IMG/VR virus record: IMGVR_UViG_3300009194_000005
Coordinates: 52,525 to 116,524 of that record
Length of the DNA stretch: 64,000 nt
Strand: one strand, 5' to 3'
From: a virus
Below the pieces are notes generated by a model. That model searched no databases. It saw only the letters and a program-made list of their open reading frames with translations, and had not been told where the DNA came from. How positions within the stretch are numbered: the first letter of the stretch is position 1; each line of letters starts with the position of its first letter. Below, piece after piece: positions 8,491-16,535 of the stretch. The translations under genes were made by a program, and so were the position numbers.

Positions 8491-9793
8491 TTCCTTCTGG
8501 TTCGATGCCGTAATATTCTTTTAGAAAGTGGCAATATAGGTGGTAAAGTTTTGGTTTGTTTTCGACTTCGCGGTTATTGGCTTTCAGTACATCCAACGGT
8601 AATGGATTCTCAGGGAAGAACACGCCCGGACTATTTTGATCATTTGCTCGATTACGGAGTAATAACTCCGACACCCCGAGTGTCCGACTTGCATCCTTAA
8701 CGGAACCGAAATAACGTGGGCCAATGCAGATTTGCTTGGCAAAGGGATTCCCCGCACCGCGACGGTTGGCTCTACGTTCGGGGTCACTCCACATCTCCCG
8801 CATCCTCTCACCCATCTGCTTACGGTATTCTGGAGATTCTTGGCGTTTCTTTAGTGACGCTTTACGCTTCGCAATAACCTCTTCAGAAAGCAAAATACTA
8901 CTAATAGGCGACTTAGCATTCTTGGCGATATTCACGCAGTTCTCGTCACCGCCCATTTCATCAATCATTTTTTGTTCGAGCAAGAAGGCTTCTTCCCGGT
9001 CCCTAGTTGGAAACTCCTCAACAACAAACTCATCGCGGTCCCCATTCCATACCTCCTGGAGAAACCGGTTTTGGTGTTTCCCCGTTTCCATTTGGTTGAA
9101 ATGTGACGTAATGCGCCAAGGAATATCCTTAGTGCTGCCCACGTAGAAACGGCCTGTGGGTTTATGGATCAGTTTGTACGCACCGGGTATCTCGCGTTTC
9201 ACCCTATTAACCTTCATGTTATTGAGGATCAGTCCCGTGTCCCAGTATTCGTCAAACCACTTTTGGGCGTACTCGCGGGCTTCCTTTCCGTCTTGGGTTC
9301 GGATAAACTCAAACGTAAAGTCGTCCGAGCCGTTACTCTCATTAAACACTTGTTGAAATGCCTCGTTGCGATGGTTTCCCGCGCGAAGCATGATCATGTT
9401 GTGCTTGTGGAGTTTGACGACATCTACCGAGTGACCCACAAAGAATTTCCCTGAGGGGCGATGGATGATGCGGTACGCACCAGGGACTTTAGGGAAGTCG
9501 CTCCCATTGAGTAGTTTCGGGTTAGTGTAATGTTCGATCAGTAACTCATGGCGCTTTGCCCGCGCCTCCTGACGGTCTTCGCATTTGATGAAATCAAACT
9601 CAACGGCGTCGATACCTGTCTTAGACACCAGTTCCTGCAATGAGGGATTGTGGTGAGAGCCGATTTGCAGTACGTTGTATGTATGACGCGCCGTATATTG
9701 GAGTGAATCCGCCACGGCGTAAAAGAAGTTACCGGTGGGGGTATGGGTTACTTCCAGGATGCCGCAACCTTTCGGGAAATGATCGAAATTCAT
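8441..9793 (-). CDS. GIY-YIG family protein with three tandem GIY-YIG-like units
   Basis: 450 residues. Three consecutive units resemble the GIY-YIG nuclease core: GILEVTHTPTGNFFYAV (about 11-27), GAYRIIHRPSGKFFVG (about 104-119) and GAYKLIHKPTGRFYVGSTKD (about 206-225). Only the third keeps a convincing YVG plus the downstream Arg and the Glu of the active site; the first two look degenerate. A NUMOD3-like helix (EEVIAKRKASLKKRQESPEY) and a NUMOD1-like DNA-binding segment (YFGSVKDASRTLGVS) follow. Free-standing, not inside an intron. It sits between the beta' C-terminal gene and a zinc-ribbon gene and has its own promoter-like motif at 9838. Most likely a homing endonuclease. Confidence 0.75.
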   Translation of the reverse strand: MNFDHFPKGCGILEVTHTPTGNFFYAVADSLQYTARHTYNVLQIGSHHNPSLQELVSKTGIDAVEFDFIKCEDRQEARAKRHELLIEHYTNPKLLNGSDFPKVPGAYRIIHRPSGKFFVGHSVDVVKLHKHNMIMLRAGNHRNEAFQQVFNESNGSDDFTFEFIRTQDGKEAREYAQKWFDEYWDTGLILNNMKVNRVKREIPGAYKLIHKPTGRFYVGSTKDIPWRITSHFNQMETGKHQNRFLQEVWNGDRDEFVVEEFPTRDREEAFLLEQKMIDEMGGDENCVNIAKNAKSPISSILLSEEVIAKRKASLKKRQESPEYRKQMGERMREMWSDPERRANRRGAGNPFAKQICIGPRYFGSVKDASRTLGVSELLLRNRANDQNSPGVFFPENPLPLDVLKANNREVENKPKLYHLYCHFLKEYYGIEPEGNVHHGAGDYRSGEGVS

Positions 9794-9837
9794 CTACGAG
9801 GTCTCCTTAACAGATGGGTACATATTAAGGAGACGCT

Positions 9838-9850
9838 CAGTATTTTTATA
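9838..9850 (-). promoter_or_regulatory. Repeated upstream motif TATAAAAATACTG
   Basis: On the minus strand TATAAAAATACTG lies about 45 nt upstream of the GIY-YIG gene start. The same 13-mer, or a close variant, recurs at 43516, 62564 and 63418, which suggests a phage promoter rather than chance AT-richness. Confidence 0.5.
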
Positions 9851-9895
9851 CATCGCTCATGGATGCAAGCATTAAGAAATAAACCTCCTAAGGCA

Positions 9896-11215
9896 TTAGG
9901 TTAACCTTTTGGTCCTATCCCATTTATTTGTATTAACAGCGCCAGCTGAGTGCATCTTTTTGAGCATACTGTTCAAGAAAATTCCTCCTACTGCAGCAGC
10001 CGCTGCTGGAATACCATCGGGTAACTCCGCTAGGGCCTCACCCACACAACGCCGACACACGTTGCGTCCTTCGGTCTTACAGGTGACCGGACTTCTCAGT
10101 AAGAGATCCTTACCAATATACGACTGGACGTTGTCTTTGGTGAGCAACACGGATTGTTTCCCATCAATCACCCAAAAGTCCACCATCCCTTTGGCGTTGT
10201 CTTCTTTAATCCGTACTGGGATGCCCAACGAGGTACCGCAGTCGTCTTCCTCAATGCGAATCGTCCCCACCATCCGGTAGATGGTCTTGGTGGATTCCCC
10301 ACCTAACTGAGTTTGAGACCCGCGACTGTAAGACCCGTAACGAAGACCGTTGATCATCTCTGGGAGTTTCTCGGGGTCAATGCCCTCCTCCAATGACTTG
10401 GTAATCAGAGTTACCGCAGAGCCATCCGTAAAGGCGGACTCACTACCGAACAGATAAAAGAGCTTGTTACGAACCGCCCCGAAGCCTTTCTTGCCCTTGG
10501 CTTCGTAGAAGTCATACGCGGCATCACCTTCCAACCATTCACGATCAAGGGCTTCCATCTCCTTACCAATCTTGGCTGCCACAATCGGATCAGTGAGTTT
10601 GTCCTTATTCTCCTCTAACAGCTCCTGTCGGCGCTTACGGGCCTTGGGATTGGACTGGAGTGCCTTCGGTGTGACAGAGACCACCGACATGGACGCGTAG
10701 GCAACCAGGGAGAGGGCATACTCAGAAAACTGCAGGTACTGCCTGACGTAGAGTTTTCCGTCTGGGGCGTGAGAGACTCCATCGTCGTCTTCCGGGTTAT
10801 CAATGAGACGCCCGAGGATTTCCTCCTCAATCTTCTTGATGGAAAAGTGTCCGGTTTGGAAAGGGAAAAGGTCGCCAAACGGAAGCACCAGAAGTAGGTA
10901 ATTGACGAAGACATTCCCATACGTGGTCGTGAGCGGCCCATCCCCCTGGTAGTTGGGAAGGTCTCCTGACTGAAGCACAAAGGCTTCACGGAAGTCACAC
11001 AGCGGCTGATCCGCCTTGCGTTTGGTATTGATAACAAACTCGTCTCCCGTATCGGCATCACGGGCCACGCGTTGTCCCTTCTCATTCCAGTACCAACGCC
11101 CTAAAATCCTTTCGTCATTCGGGGGTTCGGTGACGGCGAATATGCTGTTCACCCACGCCCGCTTCTTACCCGCGCCTTGTTTTAGCGCCCATAAGAAATA
11201 GTCCCGCTTGTCCAT
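9896..11215 (-). CDS. RNA polymerase beta'-like subunit, C-terminal piece (phiKZ gp80-like)
   Basis: 439 residues. IRIEEDDCGT near residue 314 corresponds to the beta' segment VTEDDCGT. LLRSPVTCKTEGRNVCRRC (about 369-387) corresponds to the VRSxxxCxTxxGVCxxCYG segment with its last zinc ligands. AVGGIFLNSMLKKMHSAGAV lines up with the bacterial segment ending in TMRTFHxGG. The protein stops about 15 residues after that point. It differs from the other beta' C-terminal subunit in this window (20676-22676), as expected if one belongs to the virion and one to the non-virion RNA polymerase. I assign it to the virion enzyme from remembered phiKZ gene order. Confidence 0.7.
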   Translation of the reverse strand: MDKRDYFLWALKQGAGKKRAWVNSIFAVTEPPNDERILGRWYWNEKGQRVARDADTGDEFVINTKRKADQPLCDFREAFVLQSGDLPNYQGDGPLTTTYGNVFVNYLLLVLPFGDLFPFQTGHFSIKKIEEEILGRLIDNPEDDDGVSHAPDGKLYVRQYLQFSEYALSLVAYASMSVVSVTPKALQSNPKARKRRQELLEENKDKLTDPIVAAKIGKEMEALDREWLEGDAAYDFYEAKGKKGFGAVRNKLFYLFGSESAFTDGSAVTLITKSLEEGIDPEKLPEMINGLRYGSYSRGSQTQLGGESTKTIYRMVGTIRIEEDDCGTSLGIPVRIKEDNAKGMVDFWVIDGKQSVLLTKDNVQSYIGKDLLLRSPVTCKTEGRNVCRRCVGEALAELPDGIPAAAAAVGGIFLNSMLKKMHSAGAVNTNKWDRTKRLT

Positions 11216-11217
11216 GG

Positions 11218-12051
11218 TTATACCTCTCCCCAGGTCGCTTCAATCGCTTTCTCGATACGGACCTGTTCTTGGTAATCATCGGTAAATTCCTGAATCGCAT
11301 CTTTTAAGGCGCCGCCGAGCGCTTCCGGCTCCACGCCACTGAAGAACACCAGACCCAGGAGTTCCAGGGCGGCCTTCTCCGTCGGCATGCCATCGAGGGC
11401 CTCAACTGACGTCTCCAACAGAGTGTCGAGAGGTTGTCCTGAAGGGACACCGGATTTCGCCAGTTCCACCACGAGGTGGGGATGCTCACGTTGGGTGAGG
11501 TTGAGCAGGGCATTCACCCGCTTGATCGCTCCGGTTTTCGCTTCACGGTGGGGCAGATGCTCGGTGTCTTGTTCCACTGCCTGGCGGGCAATTTCACGTA
11601 GTCGTACCACCACCGCGTCGTCGACGTGGACAATAGCCTCGAACGCTTCCGCCCCGGTGATGTCACTGAACATCGGGGTCATTTCCGCCACCAGCTCCTC
11701 TGGCGTCCAATCCGCGAGAGTCATGTCGTACAGGGCTTGGGGGATAACGTAGTGTTCCACGTTAGCGACGGCCTGGAGAATCCCCGTCATGACAGGAAGG
11801 GTGGTGTTCTCTTCCAGGGTAATGCCATACTGTGTTAATGAGTCGCCCAGTGCATAAATCAATACGTCCTGGATACGGCCGACGAACAGATAGTTATCGG
11901 AGATGCCATCTTGCATACCGATGATATTCTGTAACTCGTCTTCAAATGACGACAGGCCAATCGATGAAAGCAGCTGTTGGGCTTCCAAGAAAACCCGAAT
12001 ACGCTCCTCCGGAATGATGTCGTGTAGTGCAATCCGCAGTTCATCCATCAT
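11218..12051 (-). CDS. Hypothetical protein, 277 aa
   Basis: An acidic, largely helical 277-residue protein ending 2 nt before the beta'-like gene start, so the two are cotranscribed and probably translationally coupled. No motif recognised. Its tight coupling to an RNA polymerase subunit gene is the only clue to a role, possibly virion packaging of that enzyme. Confidence 0.6.
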   Translation of the reverse strand: MMDELRIALHDIIPEERIRVFLEAQQLLSSIGLSSFEDELQNIIGMQDGISDNYLFVGRIQDVLIYALGDSLTQYGITLEENTTLPVMTGILQAVANVEHYVIPQALYDMTLADWTPEELVAEMTPMFSDITGAEAFEAIVHVDDAVVVRLREIARQAVEQDTEHLPHREAKTGAIKRVNALLNLTQREHPHLVVELAKSGVPSGQPLDTLLETSVEALDGMPTEKAALELLGLVFFSGVEPEALGGALKDAIQEFTDDYQEQVRIEKAIEATWGEV

Positions 12052-12219
12052 GGGTATATTCTCCTACCGTAGAAGGGGGTCATAACATACCTTTACGTCG
12101 ACGCGTGAAGTCCCATCGTACATAAGTACGGATTTACGCTATTATTATAGTCAACGCCGTTTCTCCAAACTGAGTCGTTGGTTCTCCCATTGTGTCTCTC
12201 TGTAAAAAGGAAGTGTCTC

Positions 12220-12699
12220 ATGACCAATCAATCCCAAACCCCCGATGTCGATATTACTGATGAAGACATTCGCGCCACGGAGGAAGTCGTTGCCTCCACG
12301 GTATTGAAGTCCGATAAAGGATGGGAAGTCCTGCGTCAGATGTATCACGAAAGCGCCAAGAAGCTGCTTTCCACTCAGGGCTTTACTTATCCGGTTCTTG
12401 CCAACATGGACACCTTGAAAGAGAAACTCTCCGATCCAGAAGGGTTTCAAAAGTCCATGCAGACCCTGATTGGGGATTTGCAGGATTACAAGCAGCAGAT
12501 CGATGCCATCTACGCCAAGCACAAGGACAAGTCCGGTAAACCCACTGAGGCCGAGTGGCCGATCCTGTTTGCACTCAGTCAAGACTACACCAACCTGATG
12601 CACCACTTCGACACCGTGATTTCCCCGCTGGTGTTCTCATTGGTCGATGTAATCCGTGCTGAGCACGGTGATCTTCTTGAAATGCCGACACAGCAGTAA
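12220..12699 (+). CDS. Hypothetical protein, 159 aa
   Basis: Start at ATG 12220 with AAGGAAG upstream; the longer frame begins without a ribosome-binding site. An acidic helical protein (many Asp, Glu and Gln) with no recognised domain. First gene of a plus-strand unit in which the next gene starts 9 nt after its stop. Together with the next two reading frames it may form a baseplate or tail-assembly operon. Confidence 0.6.
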   Translation: MTNQSQTPDVDITDEDIRATEEVVASTVLKSDKGWEVLRQMYHESAKKLLSTQGFTYPVLANMDTLKEKLSDPEGFQKSMQTLIGDLQDYKQQIDAIYAKHKDKSGKPTEAEWPILFALSQDYTNLMHHFDTVISPLVFSLVDVIRAEHGDLLEMPTQQ

Positions 12700-12708
12700 G
12701 GACTCCCC

Positions 12709-14235
12709 ATGGACGATTCACAAAAGCCCGATGATAAACCGGTTGAGGACACCACCTCCACCGGGCAATATGGTACTGAGACCCCGACCGAATCCTCAGC
12801 GAATTTCGTTGAAGACTTTGCCTCCACCAAGGACCTGGACAAACCGATCATGCTGGGCGATGCCCTGGCGATGTTCCGGGAAGTGTTCAGTACGGTAAGT
12901 GGTACCCTGGACAAGGCCGATAACCTGCTGAAAAAGATTGACAAGCAAGAGGAGGCAATCTTTAAGAAGGCCAATGACCAAGGCCGGACGCTGGGTGACG
13001 ATGAAGGCAATGCCTGGTACCGTACGGTCATGAATGCCCTGACCCACGCTAACATCAATCAGGCGGGAGAAGAGGCTTCCACTCGTGAGGGGAGTGAATG
13101 GCGTCAGGTCCTGGAGTATGAAGGACAGTCGCTGCGTCCCGGTCAACCCAAGCAACGCCTGGGCGATGGGCATCACACTGTCGAAGAAAAGCTCACGTAT
13201 ATGTCCCGTCGTGCGGGCGTGGGTACCGTGTTTGACGTACCCCTCTACCACAGCGGGATTTGGGTGCGCATGAAGACCCCGCCGCTGTCGGCCCTGACAA
13301 GTCTTCAGTACCAACTGAGTCAGCTAAAGGTGACGCTGGGGTCTGATTCCAAAGGCATGGCTTTTTCCAACACCGGTCAAGTGTTAACCTCGGTGGCGGT
13401 GGACTTTGCGCTACAGTACGTGATTGACACCAACATCCACACCAGCACACCCAGTGACCTAAAAGAACGTATACGGGTGTTGGATATCCCGACGTTGCTG
13501 TGGGGTCTGGCAGTCACGCTCTACCCCAACGGGTTCCCGTATGTTCACCCCTGTGTGGCCGACCCAGAAAATTGTCAACATGTGGTGAAAGAGACCCTCA
13601 ACCTGAACCGTCTGTTCTGGACGGACAGTGTCTCTCTGACCAAGACCCAGAAGAAACTCATGGCACGCCGTTTCCAGCACAAGCTCACCGAAGAGGAGTA
13701 TACCCTCTATCATGCTGAGAAAGTGCGGGGCAATAACCGAGTGGTGTGGTTCGAGGATCTTGGGGTAACCCTGAAAGTCCCCACCGTCCAGGAGTATGAA
13801 GACGCGGGGCGAGACTGGATCAACGGCATCATTGAGATGACGCAAGGGGCGTTCAATGAACCACCACATGGAGCCAATCGGGATCGCTATATCCTGAGTC
13901 TGGGGGAAGCTACCACAGCCCGTCAATACTCACACTGGGTGGCCGACATTCGGGAACGCGACGATGACGGGGAAGATGTCATTGCCGACAGTGACGACGT
14001 GATTAACGAAGCACTCAACCATGTGTTCTCCACCGAGGAGTACGCGGAGAGCTTCCTGGGTAAGATCACCGAGTTTGTGGATGACGCCATGTTAAGCATG
14101 GTCGCCATTCCCTCGTTTGATTGTCCGAGTTGTAAGAAAACGATAAGTGAAGGGAAACATGAACGCTTCCCGCATCTGGTACCGCTGGATGTCCTTACCA
14201 CTTTTTTTACGCTGGTCAACCGGAAGCTCAATTAA
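12709..14235 (+). CDS. Putative baseplate/tail-type protein with Cys-rich C-terminus
   Basis: 508 residues. The N-terminal 45 residues are acidic and probably disordered. The second half contains HPCVADPENCQH (about 277-288) and FDCPSCKK (about 470-477), which together could form a zinc site. That arrangement reminds me of T4 gp26-like baseplate hub proteins, but the match is loose. The 3' end contains the heptamer T_TTT_TTT in frame at 14202-14208, 27 nt before the stop, where a -1 shift would fuse it to the next reading frame (about 673 residues in total). Confidence 0.6.
   Translation: MDDSQKPDDKPVEDTTSTGQYGTETPTESSANFVEDFASTKDLDKPIMLGDALAMFREVFSTVSGTLDKADNLLKKIDKQEEAIFKKANDQGRTLGDDEGNAWYRTVMNALTHANINQAGEEASTREGSEWRQVLEYEGQSLRPGQPKQRLGDGHHTVEEKLTYMSRRAGVGTVFDVPLYHSGIWVRMKTPPLSALTSLQYQLSQLKVTLGSDSKGMAFSNTGQVLTSVAVDFALQYVIDTNIHTSTPSDLKERIRVLDIPTLLWGLAVTLYPNGFPYVHPCVADPENCQHVVKETLNLNRLFWTDSVSLTKTQKKLMARRFQHKLTEEEYTLYHAEKVRGNNRVVWFEDLGVTLKVPTVQEYEDAGRDWINGIIEMTQGAFNEPPHGANRDRYILSLGEATTARQYSHWVADIRERDDDGEDVIADSDDVINEALNHVFSTEEYAESFLGKITEFVDDAMLSMVAIPSFDCPSCKKTISEGKHERFPHLVPLDVLTTFFTLVNRKLN
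14202..14208 (+). promoter_or_regulatory. Candidate -1 ribosomal frameshift site T_TTT_TTT
   Basis: In the frame of the upstream gene the codons are ACT TTT TTT ACG, a perfect X_XXY_YYZ slippery heptamer. The -1 frame continues open through 14729, and the second reading frame has no ATG or ribosome-binding site at a usable distance. Confidence 0.5.
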
Positions 14236-14729
14236 GTCCCAGTCAGAACGAGGATGCCCGTTTTAGTCGTTTGAGTCTCACACTGGACGACCCTAACGGG
14301 CACGTGGGCTTTTCTCGCTTCGGGTTGGATCAACTCGGTCAAGAAGGACAGTTCGACGCCCTCTTACGTGAGCTCCCTGCGGTACGACCTACCGCAGCGG
14401 AGATGATCGGGCTGTCCTGTTACCAAACGGAATATGGGATTTTCAACCACAGTCGTGTGCGTGGTCCTACCGAACAACGTCCCCTGGCGTCGGTGGCCTT
14501 GCACGATAAAGAAGACGTGATGGAAGGCGGTCCTTTATTCAGTCACATTCGTCGGTTCTACCAGTATCGACTCCATAAATTGTTTGGTCTATCGCTGAAT
14601 GAGTTCCTGGAGTTGCCCTTGTATATGGTGGAGCTGTTGTATGACATTGCGATTGCGGATGCCACACAGCAGGACCACACTCACCGTGACGTACAGCGCC
14701 AACTGAATATGGATTTCGATGACGAATGA
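14208..14729 (+). CDS. Downstream frame, probably expressed by -1 frameshift
   Basis: The frame is open from the slippery site at 14202 to the stop at 14729. The only candidate start is TTG 14271 (152 residues), but the nearest GAGGA is about 16 nt away. The part between the slip and that TTG (PEAQLSPSQNEDARFSRLSL) reads like ordinary coding sequence and runs smoothly into TLDDPNGHVGFSRFGLDQL. The C-terminal part (LFGLSLNEFLELPLYMVELL) resembles the short 'P..e...l' segments of tail assembly chaperones. Gene pairs with a -1 shift are common for such chaperones, so that is my preferred reading. A strong terminator follows. Confidence 0.5.
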   Translation, partial: YAGQPEAQLSPSQNEDARFSRLSLTLDDPNGHVGFSRFGLDQLGQEGQFDALLRELPAVRPTAAEMIGLSCYQTEYGIFNHSRVRGPTEQRPLASVALHDKEDVMEGGPLFSHIRRFYQYRLHKLFGLSLNEFLELPLYMVELLYDIAIADATQQDHTHRDVQRQLNMDFDDE

Positions 14730-14739
14730 CGTCATAACT

Positions 14740-14768
14740 GCCTTCCCTACGGGGAAGGCTTTTTTTTT
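14740..14768 (+). terminator. Rho-independent terminator
   Basis: The stem GCCTTCCC TAC GGGGAAGGC is followed by nine T. It ends the plus-strand unit 12220-14729. Its T-tract overlaps the stop codon of the convergent reverse transcriptase gene. Confidence 0.9.
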
Positions 14769-15801
14769 ACCTTAATCGGAACCGCCCTAAATTATCGAGG
14801 GTAAGGAAATCGTAATCATTGAGCAAGGCCCTAATAAAATACTGCGGGTTAGCATGTTGAGCGAAGGCCAACCAACTATTAAGACGTTGTTCAATAACAC
14901 GGTAAGACAGTCCTTGTTCCAGTAGTGCGGGTGTTTTATGCAAAAGCTTTCGTATTCGTGACTTCTGTCGTCCCAGTAAATAAAGCCGTTCTTGAGTAAT
15001 GAAAAACCCTAAGGTCGAAACACCATGTTTAACCGGCAACGATTGGGTTTTGCGGGGATGTAACGTAAGACGTAAATTATCTTTAAGGAACCCATCAATC
15101 AACTCGTTTATTATATCGGCATTAGTTTTATCCGTCGTTGTCACTACAATATCATCGGCGTAACGGACGTAGTGTTTTATACGCAGTTGGCGCTTACAGA
15201 ACTGGTCAAGTTCATTAAGAAAGATATTAGCAAATAGTTGGCTGGTTAAATTACCTAACGGTAGCCCTGGGTTGATCGGACTAGAATCAATGATCTCATA
15301 TAACAATGTCAGAGTTAACGGGCATGTGACTACTTTGGTCAAGATGTGCTTGAGTATGTCATGGGGTATCGAGTAAAAGAACTTCGAGATGTCACTTTTT
15401 GCGAGGTGGCCTTGGATATTGTATTCTATCTGAATTGCCCTTAATTGCCGTTGGATGGTGAGCACTGCTCTGATATTACCCCGACCTTCGATACAGGCGT
15501 AAGAATCACGTATAAACAAGGGATAATACCGTCGTGACAACACATTATTGAGCATATGTTGAACGATTTTATCGCGATATGACGGTGAGAAGATAACCCG
15601 TTGTTTTGGTTCATGTACTAGAAACGACGCATAAGGTCCCGGGCGGTAGGTCCCATTATGAAGTTCACTGACCAACTTGTCCAGTTCATGAAACTGCTGT
15701 CGTTTAAACTTAACGGCGGCGGGTTTGTGTTTAGGCGCACCACGTTGTGTCGCGTTGAACGCTTCTGAGATGTTAGCCTCGTGCATGATATCGTTAAACA
15801 T
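14767..15801 (-). CDS. DGR1 reverse transcriptase
   Basis: 344 residues. Catalytic motifs are intact: KSDISKFFYS with Asp137, LPLGNLTSQLFAN at about 180-192 (the GxxxSQ form typical of DGR reverse transcriptases) and YVRYADD at 211-217. RVIFSPSYRDKIVQHMLNN and RGNIRAVL are the usual finger motifs. There is no maturase or endonuclease domain, as in other DGR enzymes. It makes mutagenised cDNA from TR1 (15970-16057), which lies upstream of it on the same strand, for transfer into the 3' end of the target gene 16536-17387. It is clearly different from the second reverse transcriptase at 47772-48887. Confidence 0.93.
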   Translation of the reverse strand: MFNDIMHEANISEAFNATQRGAPKHKPAAVKFKRQQFHELDKLVSELHNGTYRPGPYASFLVHEPKQRVIFSPSYRDKIVQHMLNNVLSRRYYPLFIRDSYACIEGRGNIRAVLTIQRQLRAIQIEYNIQGHLAKSDISKFFYSIPHDILKHILTKVVTCPLTLTLLYEIIDSSPINPGLPLGNLTSQLFANIFLNELDQFCKRQLRIKHYVRYADDIVVTTTDKTNADIINELIDGFLKDNLRLTLHPRKTQSLPVKHGVSTLGFFITQERLYLLGRQKSRIRKLLHKTPALLEQGLSYRVIEQRLNSWLAFAQHANPQYFIRALLNDYDFLTLDNLGRFRLR

Positions 15802-15829
15802 CGGTTACCCCATTACGGCATAATTGGGC

Positions 15830-15862
15830 GACTACCCCCACAGCGTGATGGGAGGGGTAGTC
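15830..15862 (-). repeat. Hairpin between TR1 and the reverse transcriptase gene
   Basis: Inverted repeat GACTACCCC / GGGGTAGTC (9 bp, 15-nt loop). A 12-bp hairpin occupies the same place in DGR2 (48926-48959). Both may belong to the structured template RNA or regulate reverse transcriptase expression. Confidence 0.5.
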
Positions 15863-15969
15863 ATAGTGTGTTCTCGTTATCTAGGTAACGAACGATTTCG
15901 CCCCCTTGACGAACTATAACATGCGGAAGGCGGCCTTAGCGACCAAACCATCAGATAAACAGCCGTCAG

Positions 15970-16057
15970 GGCAAGGCCGCCAACCATTATTCGAATTCGT
16001 ATTCGACGAAGTATTCGTGTTGAAGTTCGTCAAGGACGAATTCCCTCGGTTGACGTG
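15970..16057 (-). repeat. DGR1 template repeat (TR1)
   Basis: 88 bp matching VR1 (16553-16640) without gaps at an offset of 583. The 11 differences are all A in TR1 on the coding strand. Read in frame it is rich in AAY codons (NSSLTNFNTNTSSNTNSNN followed by GWRPC), the usual design for adenine mutagenesis. The GC-rich end GGTTGGCGGCCTTGCC is invariant and corresponds to the initiation-of-homing region. It is followed by a different sequence (IMH*) after CCTTGCC. Confidence 0.93.
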
Positions 16058-16082
16058 CATTATAGACCAAACCGTTTACATA

Positions 16083-16418
16083 CTATTGGGTTAATTGGCT
16101 TACCACACCACTCAGGATAATTTCTGTGTCGCGACACACATTCTCCAGAAAACCCTCTGTTATATATCCTTCCTTATATGCCAGTTGGTGAACCGTCATT
16201 AACGACACCAAGGTGGCTTGAGTTTTCTTTAACGCGTCTTTTCGTGCTGCACCGTGGGTGAATTCAGCAAGGTGTAATTGAAATAACCCCTCAAAGGCTT
16301 TCTGTTTGATAATCTGACACATCCCTGTATGTTCGTGACGCGGGTAGTTACGAAATGTAGGCAACATCGTCCCTAGCAGGGTTTCCATACGTGATGAAAG
16401 TTCGGTTATTTTCGACAT
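16083..16418 (-). CDS. avd: DGR1 accessory variability determinant (Avd-like)
   Basis: 111 residues, helical and basic, placed between target gene and TR1 as in the Bordetella phage DGR. The pattern METLLGTMLPTFRNYPRHEH ... LVSLMTVHQLAYKEGYIT fits the four-helix-bundle Avd family, which binds reverse transcriptase and template RNA. The matching protein in DGR2 (49206-49547) shares the 'yptl.nfPr.e' helix start and 'lv.l...ayr..fi' segment. Identification is by position and pattern. Confidence 0.8.
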   Translation of the reverse strand: MSKITELSSRMETLLGTMLPTFRNYPRHEHTGMCQIIKQKAFEGLFQLHLAEFTHGAARKDALKKTQATLVSLMTVHQLAYKEGYITEGFLENVCRDTEIILSGVVSQLTQ

Positions 16419-16438
16419 TTTTCTATATAAATTTAGGG

Positions 16439-16477
16439 GCGGGGTCCCTCGTCGACAGGCTCCTCGAAGGACCCCGC
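16439..16477 (-). terminator. GC-rich hairpin downstream of the DGR1 target gene
   Basis: Perfect 9-bp stem GCGGGGTCC / GGACCCCGC around a 21-nt loop, between the target gene stop and avd. There is no T-tract. It may reduce readthrough, or be the hairpin that promotes retrohoming downstream of VR in other DGRs. Confidence 0.45.
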
Positions 16478-16535
16478 TGTGGTCGTGACGAATACATGGT
16501 TCGTCTCTGCGTATTATTACCCTACCCAGTCATTC

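Noticed and set aside
9794-9895. Intron between the beta'-like gene and the GIY-YIG gene
   Set aside because: Only 102 nt, with no group I core blocks and no continuation of beta' coding sequence on the other side.
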